Notes: a model not told the origin generated them from the letters alone. Positions 1 through 7,785 are shown, counted from the stretch's first letter. The stretch: DNA of 64,000 bases from Candidatus Physcocola equi (GCA_018064855.1 JAGHUM010000043.1:36289-100288), one strand, 5' to 3'. Numbers and translations are program-made.

Positions 1-479
1 CACATATCCTTACCATTTGCCATCAAGAATTCCCTAAAAGACAAAGGTTCCAAATCAAGAAAATCAACCTTGCCAACTGGGAATGAATCACCACTGTGCA
101 TACTGATGCCCAGAAGAGATCCCGCGGCTATGATAGGCAGATGTCTCGCATCCTCACAAAAATACTTCAAAGATGTCACACCACGCTTCGCAGCCTGAAT
201 CTCATCAAAAATAAGTAACGTATCTTCTTTTATGACTACGTCTTTACGCAAGCTAATAGTACGTAGAATTCGGTCAATATTAAAATCATTCTCAAACACC
301 TTTTGAAGAAAAGCATCTTCTTCAAAATTAATATAGACCCAATTATTCTCGAATTGATTTTTTGCGAAGTCTTTAGCAATCCATGTTTTCCCAACTTGTC
401 TTGCACCTCGCATAATCAAAGGTTTTCTGGTATCACTATTTTTCCAGTTCACAAGTTCTTTATAGGCTAATCTTTCCAT
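1..479 (-). CDS. AAA-family ATPase, DUF4143 type (3' end outside window)
   Basis: The reading frame starts at an ATG (477-479) and runs off the left edge, so only the first ~159 residues are visible. It has a Walker A motif (GARQVGKT, about residues 25-32) and a Walker B motif followed by a sensor-like stretch (LLIFDEIQ, about 95-102). The later LLG...FPVGKVDFLDLEPLSFREFL pattern is typical of the AAA_14/DUF4143 ATPases that are abundant in Bacteroidota. These usually carry a C-terminal nuclease-like DUF4143 domain, which would lie outside the window. The cellular role of the family is not well established. A Bacteroidota-type -7 box and two palindromic repeats lie just upstream, suggesting tight control. 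Family assignment is confident; function is not. Confidence 0.85.
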   Translation of the reverse strand, partial: MERLAYKELVNWKNSDTRKPLIMRGARQVGKTWIAKDFAKNQFENNWVYINFEEDAFLQKVFENDFNIDRILRTISLRKDVVIKEDTLLIFDEIQAAKRGVTSLKYFCEDARHLPIIAAGSLLGISMHSGDSFPVGKVDFLDLEPLSFREFLMANGKDM

Positions 480-500
480 AAAACGCACCATTTAACGATA

Positions 501-508
501 CAAATATA
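501..508 (-). promoter_or_regulatory. -7 box of the DUF4143 ATPase
   Basis: On the minus strand this reads TATATTTG, matching the Bacteroidota -7 consensus TAnnTTTG. It lies 21 bases upstream of the ATG at 479. No good TTTG -33 element is present at 19-21 bp; that position is occupied by the palindromic repeats. Confidence 0.55.
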
Positions 509-565
509 CACTTTTTCCGACTTAAAAATGTAAATCATCACACTTTTTCCGACTTAAAAGTGTGA
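508..565. repeat. Two tandem palindromic repeats over the promoter
   Basis: Two copies of ACACTTTTTCCGACTTAAAA plus (A/G)TGT lie at 508-531 and 540-563, spaced 32 bp start to start, about three helical turns. The upstream copy extends to a perfect 10-bp inverted repeat: TCACACTTTT at 538-547 and AAAAGTGTGA at 556-565, with an 8-base centre. The downstream copy is the same except for one base in the right arm. Their position across the -33 region of the ATPase promoter makes them candidate operator sites. The binding protein is unknown. Confidence 0.6.
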
Positions 566-685
566 TAATGTTAACCCAATCAATTATTTGTCAATATCTT
601 AAACACTTATCTATTCCAATGAAACCTAAAATCATTTCCTATAAGTTTTTTCTATCGGAAGATTCATTCCTCTTTACCCACAAAA

Positions 686-727
686 TATAAAAAATAACGG
701 GGCCCCACTTTTTCAAGTGAAGCCCCG
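686..727 (-). terminator. Intrinsic terminator after the AspT-type transporter gene
   Basis: Outer stem CGGGGC (698-703) with GCCCCG (722-727), inner stem CACTT/AAGTG around TTTC. On the minus strand it is followed by a T-rich run (complement of the A-rich stretch at 686-694). It ends the transcript of the transporter gene that stops at 751. Confidence 0.75.
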
Positions 728-750
728 CCGCCTGAATATATATGAGCAAT

Positions 751-2430
751 TTAAAAGGCTGCCAACACCAAAATCTGAGCAGAGATGACACGCAAGAACA
801 TACTCAACGGATAGACAGTGGAATAACCAACACTGACTTGGTCGTCCGGACAGATGCTGTTTCCATACGCCAATGCAGGAGGGTCGGTCAAAGCTCCCGA
901 CACCATGCCGGCAATGGAGAAATAACCAATCTTGAAGACTTTTCTCGCCAAAACGCCAACAATCATTATCGGCAAGACGGTGATAATGAAACCATACAAC
1001 ACCCACCAGTAACCTCCGTTCAATACGGTGTCTATAAAACCGTTTCCAGCACCTATGCCGACCGATGCCAAAAACATCGTGATACCGATTTGACGCATCA
1101 TCAGGTTGGCTGATGATGTGGTGTAGGTCACCAATTTGAATTTGGTGCCAAACTTAGAGACTAAGATGGAAACGATGAGCGGACCTCCTGCCAGACCCAA
1201 CTTGACGGGCACCGACATTCCCGGCAAAAAGATAGGGATAGAACCAAACAGCACACCCAAAGCCACACCCATGAATATCGCCATAAGGTTTGGCTCGTCT
1301 AACTTCTTCACATGGTCGCCAATCAACTCCTGCATTTTCTTCACGTCCGGAGCCTGACCTACCACAGTGAGGCGGTCGCCCATCTGCAAAACAAGGTCGG
1401 CACGCGGCATCAAATCGACACCCGCGCGCTTGATTCGGGAAATCTGAACATTGTATTTCTTACGCAAAGCCAACTTGCCCAACAAAGTGCCGTTTAATTC
1501 TCTGTTGGTGAGCACCAAGCGTTCACAGACCAATGTGTTGCGGTCTATATGGTCCCACTCTTCGGTCTTCATGCCCTCTACCACCTTACCGATGAGCGTC
1601 TCCATTGTAGAGACTTCCTCTGGAGGAAGAACGATGAAAATCTTATCGCCCTTGCCAATTACAGTATCATCGTCAACCAATTCAATCTCGTTGTTGTGGG
1701 CGTGCATGATGCGCGTAATCACAATCTTCTCGCCACAGATCTGATGCAACTTGCGGATGGGCTGTCCGCAGATGCCATCGTTGGAAACCAAGAAGGTCAA
1801 AGCAAAAAGGTTTTCATTTGTCTGATTTTTATTCTTTTCGCTGTTGGCATCGGCCTGCGCCACTTTAACGCCAAAGATATATCTGAACAGCACAATGGAA
1901 CCAATGATACCCACCACCGCCAACGGATATGCCACCGCATAACCACGGGCGAAATCGAGATTGGAAGCACCATTGCTCATATCGCTGAACGTCTGCTGAG
2001 CCGCACCCAACCCCGGTGTGTTGGTGACCGCCCCATAGAGCACACCAATCATGGCAAACATATTCTCACCCGTGACCACATGGATGACATAACAGGTGAC
2101 GCAAGAAAGGATCACCAGCAAAGCGGCAAGCATGTTCAACGTGACGCCACCACTTCTAAACGACTCAAAAAAGCCTGGTCCCACCTGAATACCAATGGAA
2201 TAGATAAACAAAATCAGGCCAAACTCTTTAACGAAATGGCTTGTGGTATCATCCAAAACCAAACCAAGGTGTCCGGCAAAAATACCGACAAACAAAATCC
2301 AAGTCACCCCCAACGAAATGCCACAAATTTTGATTCGGTTGAGGTAAAGACCGGCAGCGATAACCATCGCCACCAGCAAGATGGAGTGAGCGACGCCCGT
2401 GCCAAAAACCAATGTTTCAATCCAGTTCAT
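751..2430 (-). CDS. AspT/YidE/YbjL-family putative transporter with RCK_C (TrkA_C) domains
   Basis: 559 residues, a normal length for the family. Two homologous membrane halves (about 1-190 and 380-559) carry the duplicated signature: GAVTNTPGLGAA in the first half and GALTDPPALAYG in the second. Between them lies a soluble region (about 205-375) with two RCK_C/TrkA_C-like domains of the kind that bind regulatory ligands. AspT itself is an aspartate:alanine antiporter; most relatives, including E. coli YidE and YbjL, lack a proven substrate, so none is assigned here. The start is 7 bases after the stop of the upstream LysR gene, so the two probably form an operon and the regulator may control the transporter. 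Confidence 0.88.
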   Translation of the reverse strand: MNWIETLVFGTGVAHSILLVAMVIAAGLYLNRIKICGISLGVTWILFVGIFAGHLGLVLDDTTSHFVKEFGLILFIYSIGIQVGPGFFESFRSGGVTLNMLAALLVILSCVTCYVIHVVTGENMFAMIGVLYGAVTNTPGLGAAQQTFSDMSNGASNLDFARGYAVAYPLAVVGIIGSIVLFRYIFGVKVAQADANSEKNKNQTNENLFALTFLVSNDGICGQPIRKLHQICGEKIVITRIMHAHNNEIELVDDDTVIGKGDKIFIVLPPEEVSTMETLIGKVVEGMKTEEWDHIDRNTLVCERLVLTNRELNGTLLGKLALRKKYNVQISRIKRAGVDLMPRADLVLQMGDRLTVVGQAPDVKKMQELIGDHVKKLDEPNLMAIFMGVALGVLFGSIPIFLPGMSVPVKLGLAGGPLIVSILVSKFGTKFKLVTYTTSSANLMMRQIGITMFLASVGIGAGNGFIDTVLNGGYWWVLYGFIITVLPIMIVGVLARKVFKIGYFSIAGMVSGALTDPPALAYGNSICPDDQVSVGYSTVYPLSMFLRVISAQILVLAAF

Positions 2431-2437
2431 ATCTTTA

Positions 2438-3346
2438 TTATTTCAGCCATTCGGCCATTTTATTACGCATTATGTTGTTTTCTGTCATTATTCTAAAGAA
2501 CTCCTTTGCAGCCTCTTTTCTGTAATCCTCCTTCAGCATCTGGCAACTACCCTCCATTCTGGTACCGTCGGCGTCAATCGGTATCGCCACAAGGTCATGT
2601 TCGTTTTCCGCGGTTGTTCCGGAAAGAACGGTGATCAGCATACCCTTGCGCACCAGTTCAAGCAAAGGCGCCACCTGGTCGAGCTGAACTCTGGCATTGA
2701 GTTCCACCTGCGCATTGGCAGTTATACGGTCGAGCACATCGCGCGCATGCAGTCCAATGCTTGGCAATGCCAAAGGATATTCAGAAATCTCCTTGATGGA
2801 CACCCGCTGTTTTTTTGCCAACGGATGATCTTTGCGGACTATGACCGACAAATGGTCTTCAAACAATGTGTGGCTCACCACCTGCGGATAGGCTTTGTCT
2901 TCCGGACGGTAAGACAGAACGAAATCCACCTCCCTTTTAAGCAACAACTCCATCAGTTCGCTCATCGTCTTATAGAAGATGTTGACTTTGATGCCCGGAT
3001 AGGCCTTAAGGAACGTCTGCAAGCTTTCCGTCAGGACAAGGCTAAACGAGTGAGTGACACCGATATTCAAAGTGCCGCATCTCATTTCAAGCAAATCATT
3101 CATACGGTTGACGCAGTTGTCCGCCTTTTGAAGCGCCTGCTGAGCGAATGGCAGCAATTCCTTTCCCGCCTGCGTCAAGGTTGTCTCATGTGTGTTTCTA
3201 TGAAACAAAGTCACATTCAGTTCCTCTTCCAGTTGCTTGATGTTCTGAGAGAAAGAACTTTGATTGATGCACAATGCCTTAGCCGCCTCGCTGAAGTTTT
3301 GTAATTGTGCTGCTTTCACAAAAGCCCTTAACTGTTTAAGTTCCAT
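2438..3346 (-). CDS. LysR-family transcriptional regulator
   Basis: 302 residues from the ATG at 3346. A longer frame to 3394 adds 16 residues that do not fit a LysR N-terminus, whereas MELKQLRAFVKAA is the standard beginning. Residues 1-60 form the winged HTH (SFSQNIKQLEEEL recognition region); about 90-300 form the periplasmic-binding-protein-like effector domain. It precedes the AspT-type transporter by 7 bases and is probably co-transcribed with it, a common arrangement for local regulators. The ligand is unknown. A perfect 9-bp inverted repeat lies in its leader and may be involved in autoregulation. Confidence 0.88.
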   Translation of the reverse strand: MELKQLRAFVKAAQLQNFSEAAKALCINQSSFSQNIKQLEEELNVTLFHRNTHETTLTQAGKELLPFAQQALQKADNCVNRMNDLLEMRCGTLNIGVTHSFSLVLTESLQTFLKAYPGIKVNIFYKTMSELMELLLKREVDFVLSYRPEDKAYPQVVSHTLFEDHLSVIVRKDHPLAKKQRVSIKEISEYPLALPSIGLHARDVLDRITANAQVELNARVQLDQVAPLLELVRKGMLITVLSGTTAENEHDLVAIPIDADGTRMEGSCQMLKEDYRKEAAKEFFRIMTENNIMRNKMAEWLK

Positions 3347-3378
3347 TATTTCCTGTCTTTTTCTAAATCTGCCACGTT

Positions 3379-3400
3379 CGAAAAATGCCAACATTTTTCG
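3379..3400. promoter_or_regulatory. 22-bp palindrome in the lysR leader
   Basis: CGAAAAATG (3379-3387), a 4-base loop CCAA, then CATTTTTCG (3392-3400): a perfect 9-bp inverted repeat between the predicted transcription start (about 3413) and the lysR ATG. It could be an operator or a leader hairpin. It does not show the T-N11-A core of typical LysR sites. Confidence 0.4.
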
Positions 3401-3419
3401 ACGAAATCCCGATTTTGTG

Positions 3420-3427
3420 CAAAATTA
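3420..3427 (-). promoter_or_regulatory. -7 box of the lysR-transporter operon
   Basis: Minus strand TAATTTTG, a full match to TAnnTTTG, 73 bases upstream of the lysR ATG. No clear -33 TTTG. Confidence 0.45.
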
Positions 3428-3544
3428 TAATTAAAAGGCATGATAAATGCATCTTTTGTTAGTGTTTATTTCAAAAACGGTAATCGGATATTCCAAATGC
3501 CTACTGAAAAAAAAAATCAGACACGTTTTCCATCCATGGAATTA

Positions 3545-3583
3545 AAAAAGGCACAGCCAAACACCAGATGTGGTGTTTGGCTG
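3545..3583 (-). terminator. Strong terminator of the 24-residue peptide gene
   Basis: Perfect 13-bp stem CAGCCAAACACCA (3554-3566) with TGGTGTTTGGCTG (3571-3583), tetraloop GATG, followed on the minus strand by a T-run (complement of AAAAAA ending at 3549). It lies 65 bases after the stop codon of the small gene at 3649-3723. Confidence 0.85.
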
Positions 3584-3648
3584 CGTTGCTTGTAATAAAT
3601 AAATGCCAAATCTGTCTGTTTGTCATTTATCTTGGTGCGTGTAGTCAG

Positions 3649-3723
3649 TTACTTTTTAGCAAAAAATATCTTGTAAACTGCACCAAATACAACCAAGATA
3701 CCCATAATAATCGCCAATGTCAT
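3649..3723 (-). CDS. 24-residue single-span membrane peptide
   Basis: ATG at 3721-3723, TAA at 3649-3651. The peptide begins MTLAIIMGILVVFGA and ends YKIFFAKK: one hydrophobic helix of about 16 residues with a positively charged C-terminus, so the C-terminus is expected in the cytoplasm. It has a TAACTTTG -7 box 61 bases upstream (3785-3792) and a strong terminator 65 bases downstream, so it forms a complete monocistronic unit of about 230 nt. No family is recognised. It could be a regulatory or accessory-subunit microprotein, or the transcript could act as RNA. Existence as a transcription unit is well supported; translation is inferred. Confidence 0.6.
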   Translation of the reverse strand: MTLAIIMGILVVFGAVYKIFFAKK

Positions 3724-3784
3724 GATATAAATCTTTTATTGTTTAACTTCGAATCGAGCAACAGATTTCTTTCTGTTTGCGATG

Positions 3785-3792
3785 CAAAGTTA
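3785..3792 (-). promoter_or_regulatory. -7 box of the 24-residue peptide gene
   Basis: Minus strand TAACTTTG, a full TAnnTTTG match. Predicted start near 3778 gives a leader of about 55 nt. Confidence 0.5.
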
Positions 3793-3910
3793 GGGCAAGA
3801 ATCAGCGATTACTAAGTGTTTGTTAGTGTTTGTTTGAATAACCATATTCACATTTCACAAAGAGAACAAACATTCTCTTTTCATTCCATACCATAATTCA
3901 GTTCAAGACA

Positions 3911-3918
3911 TATTTTTG
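3911..3918 (+). promoter_or_regulatory. -7 box of the small lipoprotein gene
   Basis: TATTTTTG fits TAnnTTTG and lies 64 bases before the ATG at 3983. Confidence 0.35.
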
Positions 3919-3982
3919 TCCCATACCATATTTCATTCCCGAAAAAAGCGTAAATTTACACGCAACAAAACAAACATACGCC

Positions 3983-4258
3983 ATGAAGAAAACTATTTTA
4001 TTACTGCTCACCTGCCTCACTCTTGGCATGACAGCCTGCGGCGAACTCACCAACATTGAGAAGTGTGAAAAAGCCAGAGACAACGGCACATTTGTCAACG
4101 TGACCTACACCAACCGTTTGAACGTGAAGGTTACGGAAAAACTGAAGCCAATCGTCATTTTAGACGACAACGACGGCAGCACAAAAATCACATTTGCAGA
4201 CGAGAACAATACCGCCAGAATTCTCAACACAAACATCATTGAGAAAGTGGAGGAATAA
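3983..4258 (+). CDS. Small putative lipoprotein, unknown function
   Basis: 91 residues. The N-terminus has a lipoprotein signal: MKK, a hydrophobic core and a lipobox ending TAC at Cys19, followed by GELTNIEKC. Lipidation at Cys19 would anchor the remaining ~72 residues in an envelope membrane. The mature part is hydrophilic with alternating short strand-like segments and no recognised domain. It has its own likely promoter and ends 5 bases from the stop codon of the convergent SUMF1 gene, with no visible terminator between them. Confidence 0.65.
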   Translation: MKKTILLLLTCLTLGMTACGELTNIEKCEKARDNGTFVNVTYTNRLNVKVTEKLKPIVILDDNDGSTKITFADENNTARILNTNIIEKVEE

Positions 4259-4263
4259 CAGAC

Positions 4264-5271
4264 TTAGAAATCTTCCACCAAACGGAAACCAAGGAAAGGC
4301 AGTTTGTCGTTGGTTGTAATCAAGCGTTTGCGTTCAATCTCACAGTCGGTCACCACTTCGTTGGCGCATCCACCTTTGATGATAACCCATTCGGCAGTAC
4401 CACGACCGAAATTGTCGGCACAAAATTCCCAGACGTTTCCACTCATATCATAAAGGCCCAATTCGTTGGGCTTTTTTTGTGCCACATCCTTTGTGCCCGC
4501 ACCAATCACGAATTCCGGTTTGCACCAAGCCACCTCCAAAGCGTTGTTTCCGCCAGCATATTTGCAGCCTGTGCTTTTGAGACCGCCTTTCGCAGCAAAC
4601 TCCCATTCTCGGGCAGTAGGCAGTCGAAACTTGCGTCCGGTCATTCTGTTCAGACGCGTGATAAAGGCATTCACCTCTTTCCATGTGACGTTTTCAACAG
4701 GATGGTGGTAATAAGGCCATCCACTCGCTATTTCCGTCCATTCACTCGGGTTGCTCATCATCACGGTTATCCACAATTTCTGAGTCACCTCGGTCTGACA
4801 CATCAAGAAGCCTTTGTGCAATACGGAATCTCTTTCCACACGCACTAACCCGAAACGGGTGCCATTGACGTTGCAAATCAGTGAAGAATCCAATGGCAGG
4901 ATATCATCAGGATCGAGTTGTAAGTCTTTGGCGGCATAATTTGTACTATCTGCCACCGGTTTCAAAGGCCATTTAAGCGACTTGATGAGGCGCGCATATA
5001 TGTTTTCCGTGCTTGGCGCCACCCACACGGTGTCGCCTTTAAGTTGGCTGGCATCCACCTGATTGGCATAAACCTCTTTGATTTTTCGCGGACTTTCGCG
5101 GAGCAGCAGGCTGAGATACGAACTTTTATTATTCTTATAAATCGGATTGAGGTCGGTCTCCGTTTGGGCTGAAACGACAGAAACCAACGAGCAACCAACT
5201 GCGATTGCTCCCAAAACAGCGATGCGGGGAAAAAGACCGCACGCAGAAAAACTATGTGCATTAAGTTTCAT
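4264..5271 (-). CDS. Secreted SUMF1 (formylglycine-generating-enzyme-like) domain protein
   Basis: 335 residues from the ATG at 5271. A frame to 5352 would overlap the upstream aminopeptidase gene and place its signal peptide internally. The hydrophobic stretch at about 11-35, ending in VVSAQ, is a signal peptide. The C-terminal half (about 170-335) is a SUMF1/FGE-sulfatase fold: EVTQKLW, NPSEWTE, PVENVTWKEV, FRLPTAREWEFAAKGG, YDMSGNVWEFCAD and LGFRLVEDF. Of the two cysteines of true FGE (human C336 and C341), alignment around IKGGCANEVVTDCEIER leaves only the second in place, so oxidation of sulfatase cysteines is doubtful. It more likely has a structural or ligand-binding role, as in many Bacteroidota SUMF1 proteins. 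Last gene of an operon with two methionine aminopeptidases (26-base gap). Confidence 0.8.
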   Translation of the reverse strand: MKLNAHSFSACGLFPRIAVLGAIAVGCSLVSVVSAQTETDLNPIYKNNKSSYLSLLLRESPRKIKEVYANQVDASQLKGDTVWVAPSTENIYARLIKSLKWPLKPVADSTNYAAKDLQLDPDDILPLDSSLICNVNGTRFGLVRVERDSVLHKGFLMCQTEVTQKLWITVMMSNPSEWTEIASGWPYYHHPVENVTWKEVNAFITRLNRMTGRKFRLPTAREWEFAAKGGLKSTGCKYAGGNNALEVAWCKPEFVIGAGTKDVAQKKPNELGLYDMSGNVWEFCADNFGRGTAEWVIIKGGCANEVVTDCEIERKRLITTNDKLPFLGFRLVEDF

Positions 5272-5297
5272 GGCAAAAATCCGTTTTAAGGTTGATT

Positions 5298-6179
5298 TTA
5301 GTAAGAAAGAATTTCCAGACCATCTTCCGTCATGAGGAACGTATGCTCCCATTGCGCGCTTGGTTTCCCGTCCTTGGTGTAGATGGTCCAGCCAGTTTTG
5401 GAGTCGAGCACCACATATCGGCTACCCATGTTGATCATCGGCTCAATGGTGAACACCATGCCAGGCACAATGAGCATTCCCGACCCTTTTCTTCCGAAAT
5501 GCAGCACACAAGGCGCATCGTGGAAACGAAGTCCGACACCATGACCAGCCAGTTCATGCACCACGGAATAACCGTTTTTCATGGCGAATTTTTCAATGGC
5601 ATAACCGATGTCGCCCGCAAAGCAATAAGGCTTAGCCGCCTTCATTCCGACGTGCAAGCACTCTTTGGACACCTTCACCAAGCGCTCCATCGAAGGAATG
5701 GTCTTTCCTCCGACAATAAACATACGCGAGGCATCGCTGTAATAGCCATCGAGAACGGTGGTGATATCCACATTCACGATGTCGCCTTCTTTCAGCACCG
5801 TCATGGAATCTGGCACACCGTGGCAGACCTGATTGTTGATGCTGACGCATACGCTTTTCGGGAAGCCCTTATAATTGAGATCGGCAGGGAAAGCGTTGTG
5901 CTCGGTAAGATAGTTGAACACCAGTTGGTCGATTTCATCGGTAGTCATGCCCGGATGTATGGCAGCCTCCACCGCATCGAGCGCGCCAGTATTGACAACG
6001 CCACTGCGACGGACCCCCTCAATTTGTTCCGCATTGAGCACCAATCTTCTTTCCGGCACAATGCGTCCGTTTTTCTGATGCTGGAGAATGATTCTGTCCA
6101 TTTCGGTGGGTTCCTGTCCTTCAGGCACTTCCCATTTGTAGTCTTCTTCCCGTTTACTTACCGACTCTTCGTTTCCCAT
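5298..6179 (-). CDS. map: Methionine aminopeptidase type I (second tandem copy)
   Basis: 293 residues. The enzyme removes initiator Met from nascent proteins. The pita-bread fold spans about 50-293 with the metal ligands in place: the Asp pair (NVDITT and SDASRMF), His in AGHGVG, Glu in TIEPM and Glu in QWEHT; the substrate-side His is in CHGVP. It has an N-terminal ~45-residue extension (KWEVPEGQEP..., PERRLVLN) in place of a zinc-finger or SEC-C extension. It starts 46 bases after the stop of the upstream paralogue, with more than half of residues identical by eye and all ligands retained in both. No signal peptide, so cytoplasmic. Why two copies are kept is not evident. Confidence 0.93.
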   Translation of the reverse strand: MGNEESVSKREEDYKWEVPEGQEPTEMDRIILQHQKNGRIVPERRLVLNAEQIEGVRRSGVVNTGALDAVEAAIHPGMTTDEIDQLVFNYLTEHNAFPADLNYKGFPKSVCVSINNQVCHGVPDSMTVLKEGDIVNVDITTVLDGYYSDASRMFIVGGKTIPSMERLVKVSKECLHVGMKAAKPYCFAGDIGYAIEKFAMKNGYSVVHELAGHGVGLRFHDAPCVLHFGRKGSGMLIVPGMVFTIEPMINMGSRYVVLDSKTGWTIYTKDGKPSAQWEHTFLMTEDGLEILSY

Positions 6180-6225
6180 TGTTTGACGTATGTTTAAGGA
6201 GGTCCATAAATGACCTCCACTATTA

Positions 6226-7086
6226 TTAATATGTAAGGATTTCCAGACCGTTTTCAGTCAAAACATAAGTATGCTCCCACTGTGCGCTTGGCAATTCATC
6301 TTCAGTCACCACAGTCCAGTCATCGTCTTCATCGATAAACACCTTACGGGTACCCATGTTGATCATTGGCTCAATGGTGAACACCATGCCTGGGACCAAA
6401 AGCATACCAGGTCCGCCTTTTGGATTGTAATAATGGTCGATGTCCGGGTCTTCGTGAAATGCCAGTCCGACACCATGCCCTGCGAACTCACGCACCACGG
6501 TGTAACCGTTATCATGAGCATGTTTCGTAATGGCTTTCGCAATATCCTGCGTGAATCCCCATGGTTTGACAGCAGCCGCGCCCAGTTCGAGACATTCTTT
6601 TGCCACTTTCACCAAACGTTCGCGCTGAGGGTCAGTCTTTTCCCCCACAATAAACATGCGGGAAGCATCGCTGAAATATCCATTGAGGATGGTGCTGACG
6701 TCCACATTGATGATGTCGCCCTCCTCCAGCACCTCGTCTTCACTCGGGATGCCGTGGCACACCACTTCGTTGACAGAAGTGCAGACGCTCTTAGGGTATC
6801 CCTCGTAATTGAGGTCGGCAGGGATGGCGCCATGATCGACGGTGTATTGATACACCAGTTTGTCAATCTCCTCGGTGCTGATGCCCGGACGAATGATTTT
6901 AGCCACTTCATCGAGCACACCGGTATTGATGACACCGCTTTTTCGGATGCCGTCGATCTGCTCGTCATTCAGCACCAATCTACGTTTTGGCACCAAGAAG
7001 CCTTTATCTTGAAAACCCAAAATTTTCTTATCGAAGTCAGTGGGTGTCTGTCCTTTGGGCACAACCCAATTGCGTTTAATTTTCAT
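6226..7086 (-). CDS. map: Methionine aminopeptidase type I (first tandem copy)
   Basis: 286 residues, first gene of the operon. Metal ligands are conserved: NVDVST and SDASRMF (Asp pair), AGHGVG (His), TIEPM and QWEHT (Glu), plus CHGIP. The N-terminal extension resembles that of its neighbour (VPKGQTPTDFDKKIL, PKRRLVLN), so the pair arose by duplication of an already extended gene or shares ancestry from a related genome. Loop differences cluster after AGHGVG, where this copy has an acidic HEDPDIDHYYNPKGG segment lying near the active-site rim, which could alter peptide preference (inference). It is transcribed from a -7 box at 7118-7125, divergent from ruvA. Confidence 0.93.
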   Translation of the reverse strand: MKIKRNWVVPKGQTPTDFDKKILGFQDKGFLVPKRRLVLNDEQIDGIRKSGVINTGVLDEVAKIIRPGISTEEIDKLVYQYTVDHGAIPADLNYEGYPKSVCTSVNEVVCHGIPSEDEVLEEGDIINVDVSTILNGYFSDASRMFIVGEKTDPQRERLVKVAKECLELGAAAVKPWGFTQDIAKAITKHAHDNGYTVVREFAGHGVGLAFHEDPDIDHYYNPKGGPGMLLVPGMVFTIEPMINMGTRKVFIDEDDDWTVVTEDELPSAQWEHTYVLTENGLEILTY

Positions 7087-7117
7087 TGCCTTGACGCTAT
7101 AAGAGGAATAATCAACG

Positions 7118-7125
7118 CAAATATA
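7118..7125 (-). promoter_or_regulatory. -7 box of the map-map-SUMF1 operon
   Basis: Minus strand TATATTTG, 31 bases upstream of the first map ATG; divergent with the ruvA promoter 22 bp away. Confidence 0.55.
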
Positions 7126-7147
7126 GGCAAAATCAAGTGATTTTTCG

Positions 7148-7155
7148 TAATTTTG
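7148..7155 (+). promoter_or_regulatory. -7 box of ruvA
   Basis: TAATTTTG, a full TAnnTTTG match, 27 bases upstream of the ruvA ATG. Confidence 0.55.
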
Positions 7156-7182
7156 TGGCTAAGACTTAAGTTTGACTAAATC

Positions 7183-7785
7183 ATGTACGAGTTTATATCT
7201 GGAAAAATCGATGAACTAACACCCACCTCAGCCGTACTCGAGACCGGCGGAGTTGGCTACATGGTTCACATAACGCTCAACAGTTATACAGCATTGGAAG
7301 GCAAAGAAGATGCGAAACTCTATATCGAAGAGATCATTCGCGAAGACGCACATTTGCTTTATGGCTTTGCCGATAAAAACGAGCGTGTTTTGTTTCGCCA
7401 ACTGATTTCCGTATCGGGCATTGGAGCCAATACAGCATCAGTCATTCTATCTTCATTTTCTGTTGCCGAACTTCAGCAAGTCATCACAAACGAAGACGTC
7501 AACGCCATCAAAAAGGTAAAAGGCATTGGCTTGAAGACCGCGCAACGACTCATTATCGACTTGAAAGACAAGATGCAACCGCTGGAAGGCGCTGCCGCGA
7601 CAGCCTCAGGTACCATCAATTTCGCATCGGAAAGAAGCCAAGACCGCAGCGAAGCCATCACGGCGCTCACCATGCTGGGCTATACAGCATCCGACTCTGC
7701 CGCTTTGGTGGACAAAGTGCTTGCATCTCAACCAGACCTTCCTCTCAACAAATTGGTAAAAGAAGCGTTGAGACTCAACAAATAA
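7183..7785 (+). CDS. ruvA: Holliday junction branch-migration protein RuvA
   Basis: 200 residues, the usual RuvA length. RuvA tetramers bind Holliday junctions and load the RuvB motor. N-terminal OB-fold (MYEFISGKIDELTPTSAVLE...), then tandem helix-hairpin-helix motifs in the middle (LISVSGIGANTASVILS and IKKVKGIGLKTAQRLI), and a C-terminal three-helix domain III (about 150-200, EAITALTMLGYT...ALRLNK) that contacts RuvB. Located 126 bases upstream of sprA, the same neighbourhood as ruvA/sov in Porphyromonas gingivalis. The sequence gives no sign that repair and secretion functions are related beyond this conserved order. Confidence 0.97.
   Translation: MYEFISGKIDELTPTSAVLETGGVGYMVHITLNSYTALEGKEDAKLYIEEIIREDAHLLYGFADKNERVLFRQLISVSGIGANTASVILSSFSVAELQQVITNEDVNAIKKVKGIGLKTAQRLIIDLKDKMQPLEGAAATASGTINFASERSQDRSEAITALTMLGYTASDSAALVDKVLASQPDLPLNKLVKEALRLNK

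Noticed and set aside
742..2496. Several long open frames on the plus strand opposite the AspT-type transporter gene
   Set aside because: They are shadows of a real gene with clear family motifs, and their translations are rich in His/Arg/Gln with no domain.
3568..3837. An 89-codon plus-strand ORF
   Set aside because: It overlaps the terminator and the 24-residue peptide gene on the other strand and has no domain or signal.
4264..5271. SUMF1 protein as GldK/PorK of the type IX system
   Set aside because: It is not next to gldL/M/N homologues, sits with map genes, and lacks a lipoprotein signal; GldK is normally in the gldKLMN cluster.
5298..7086. Tandem map genes as an assembly duplication
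   Set aside because: The two copies differ throughout while both are intact, so they are true paralogues.
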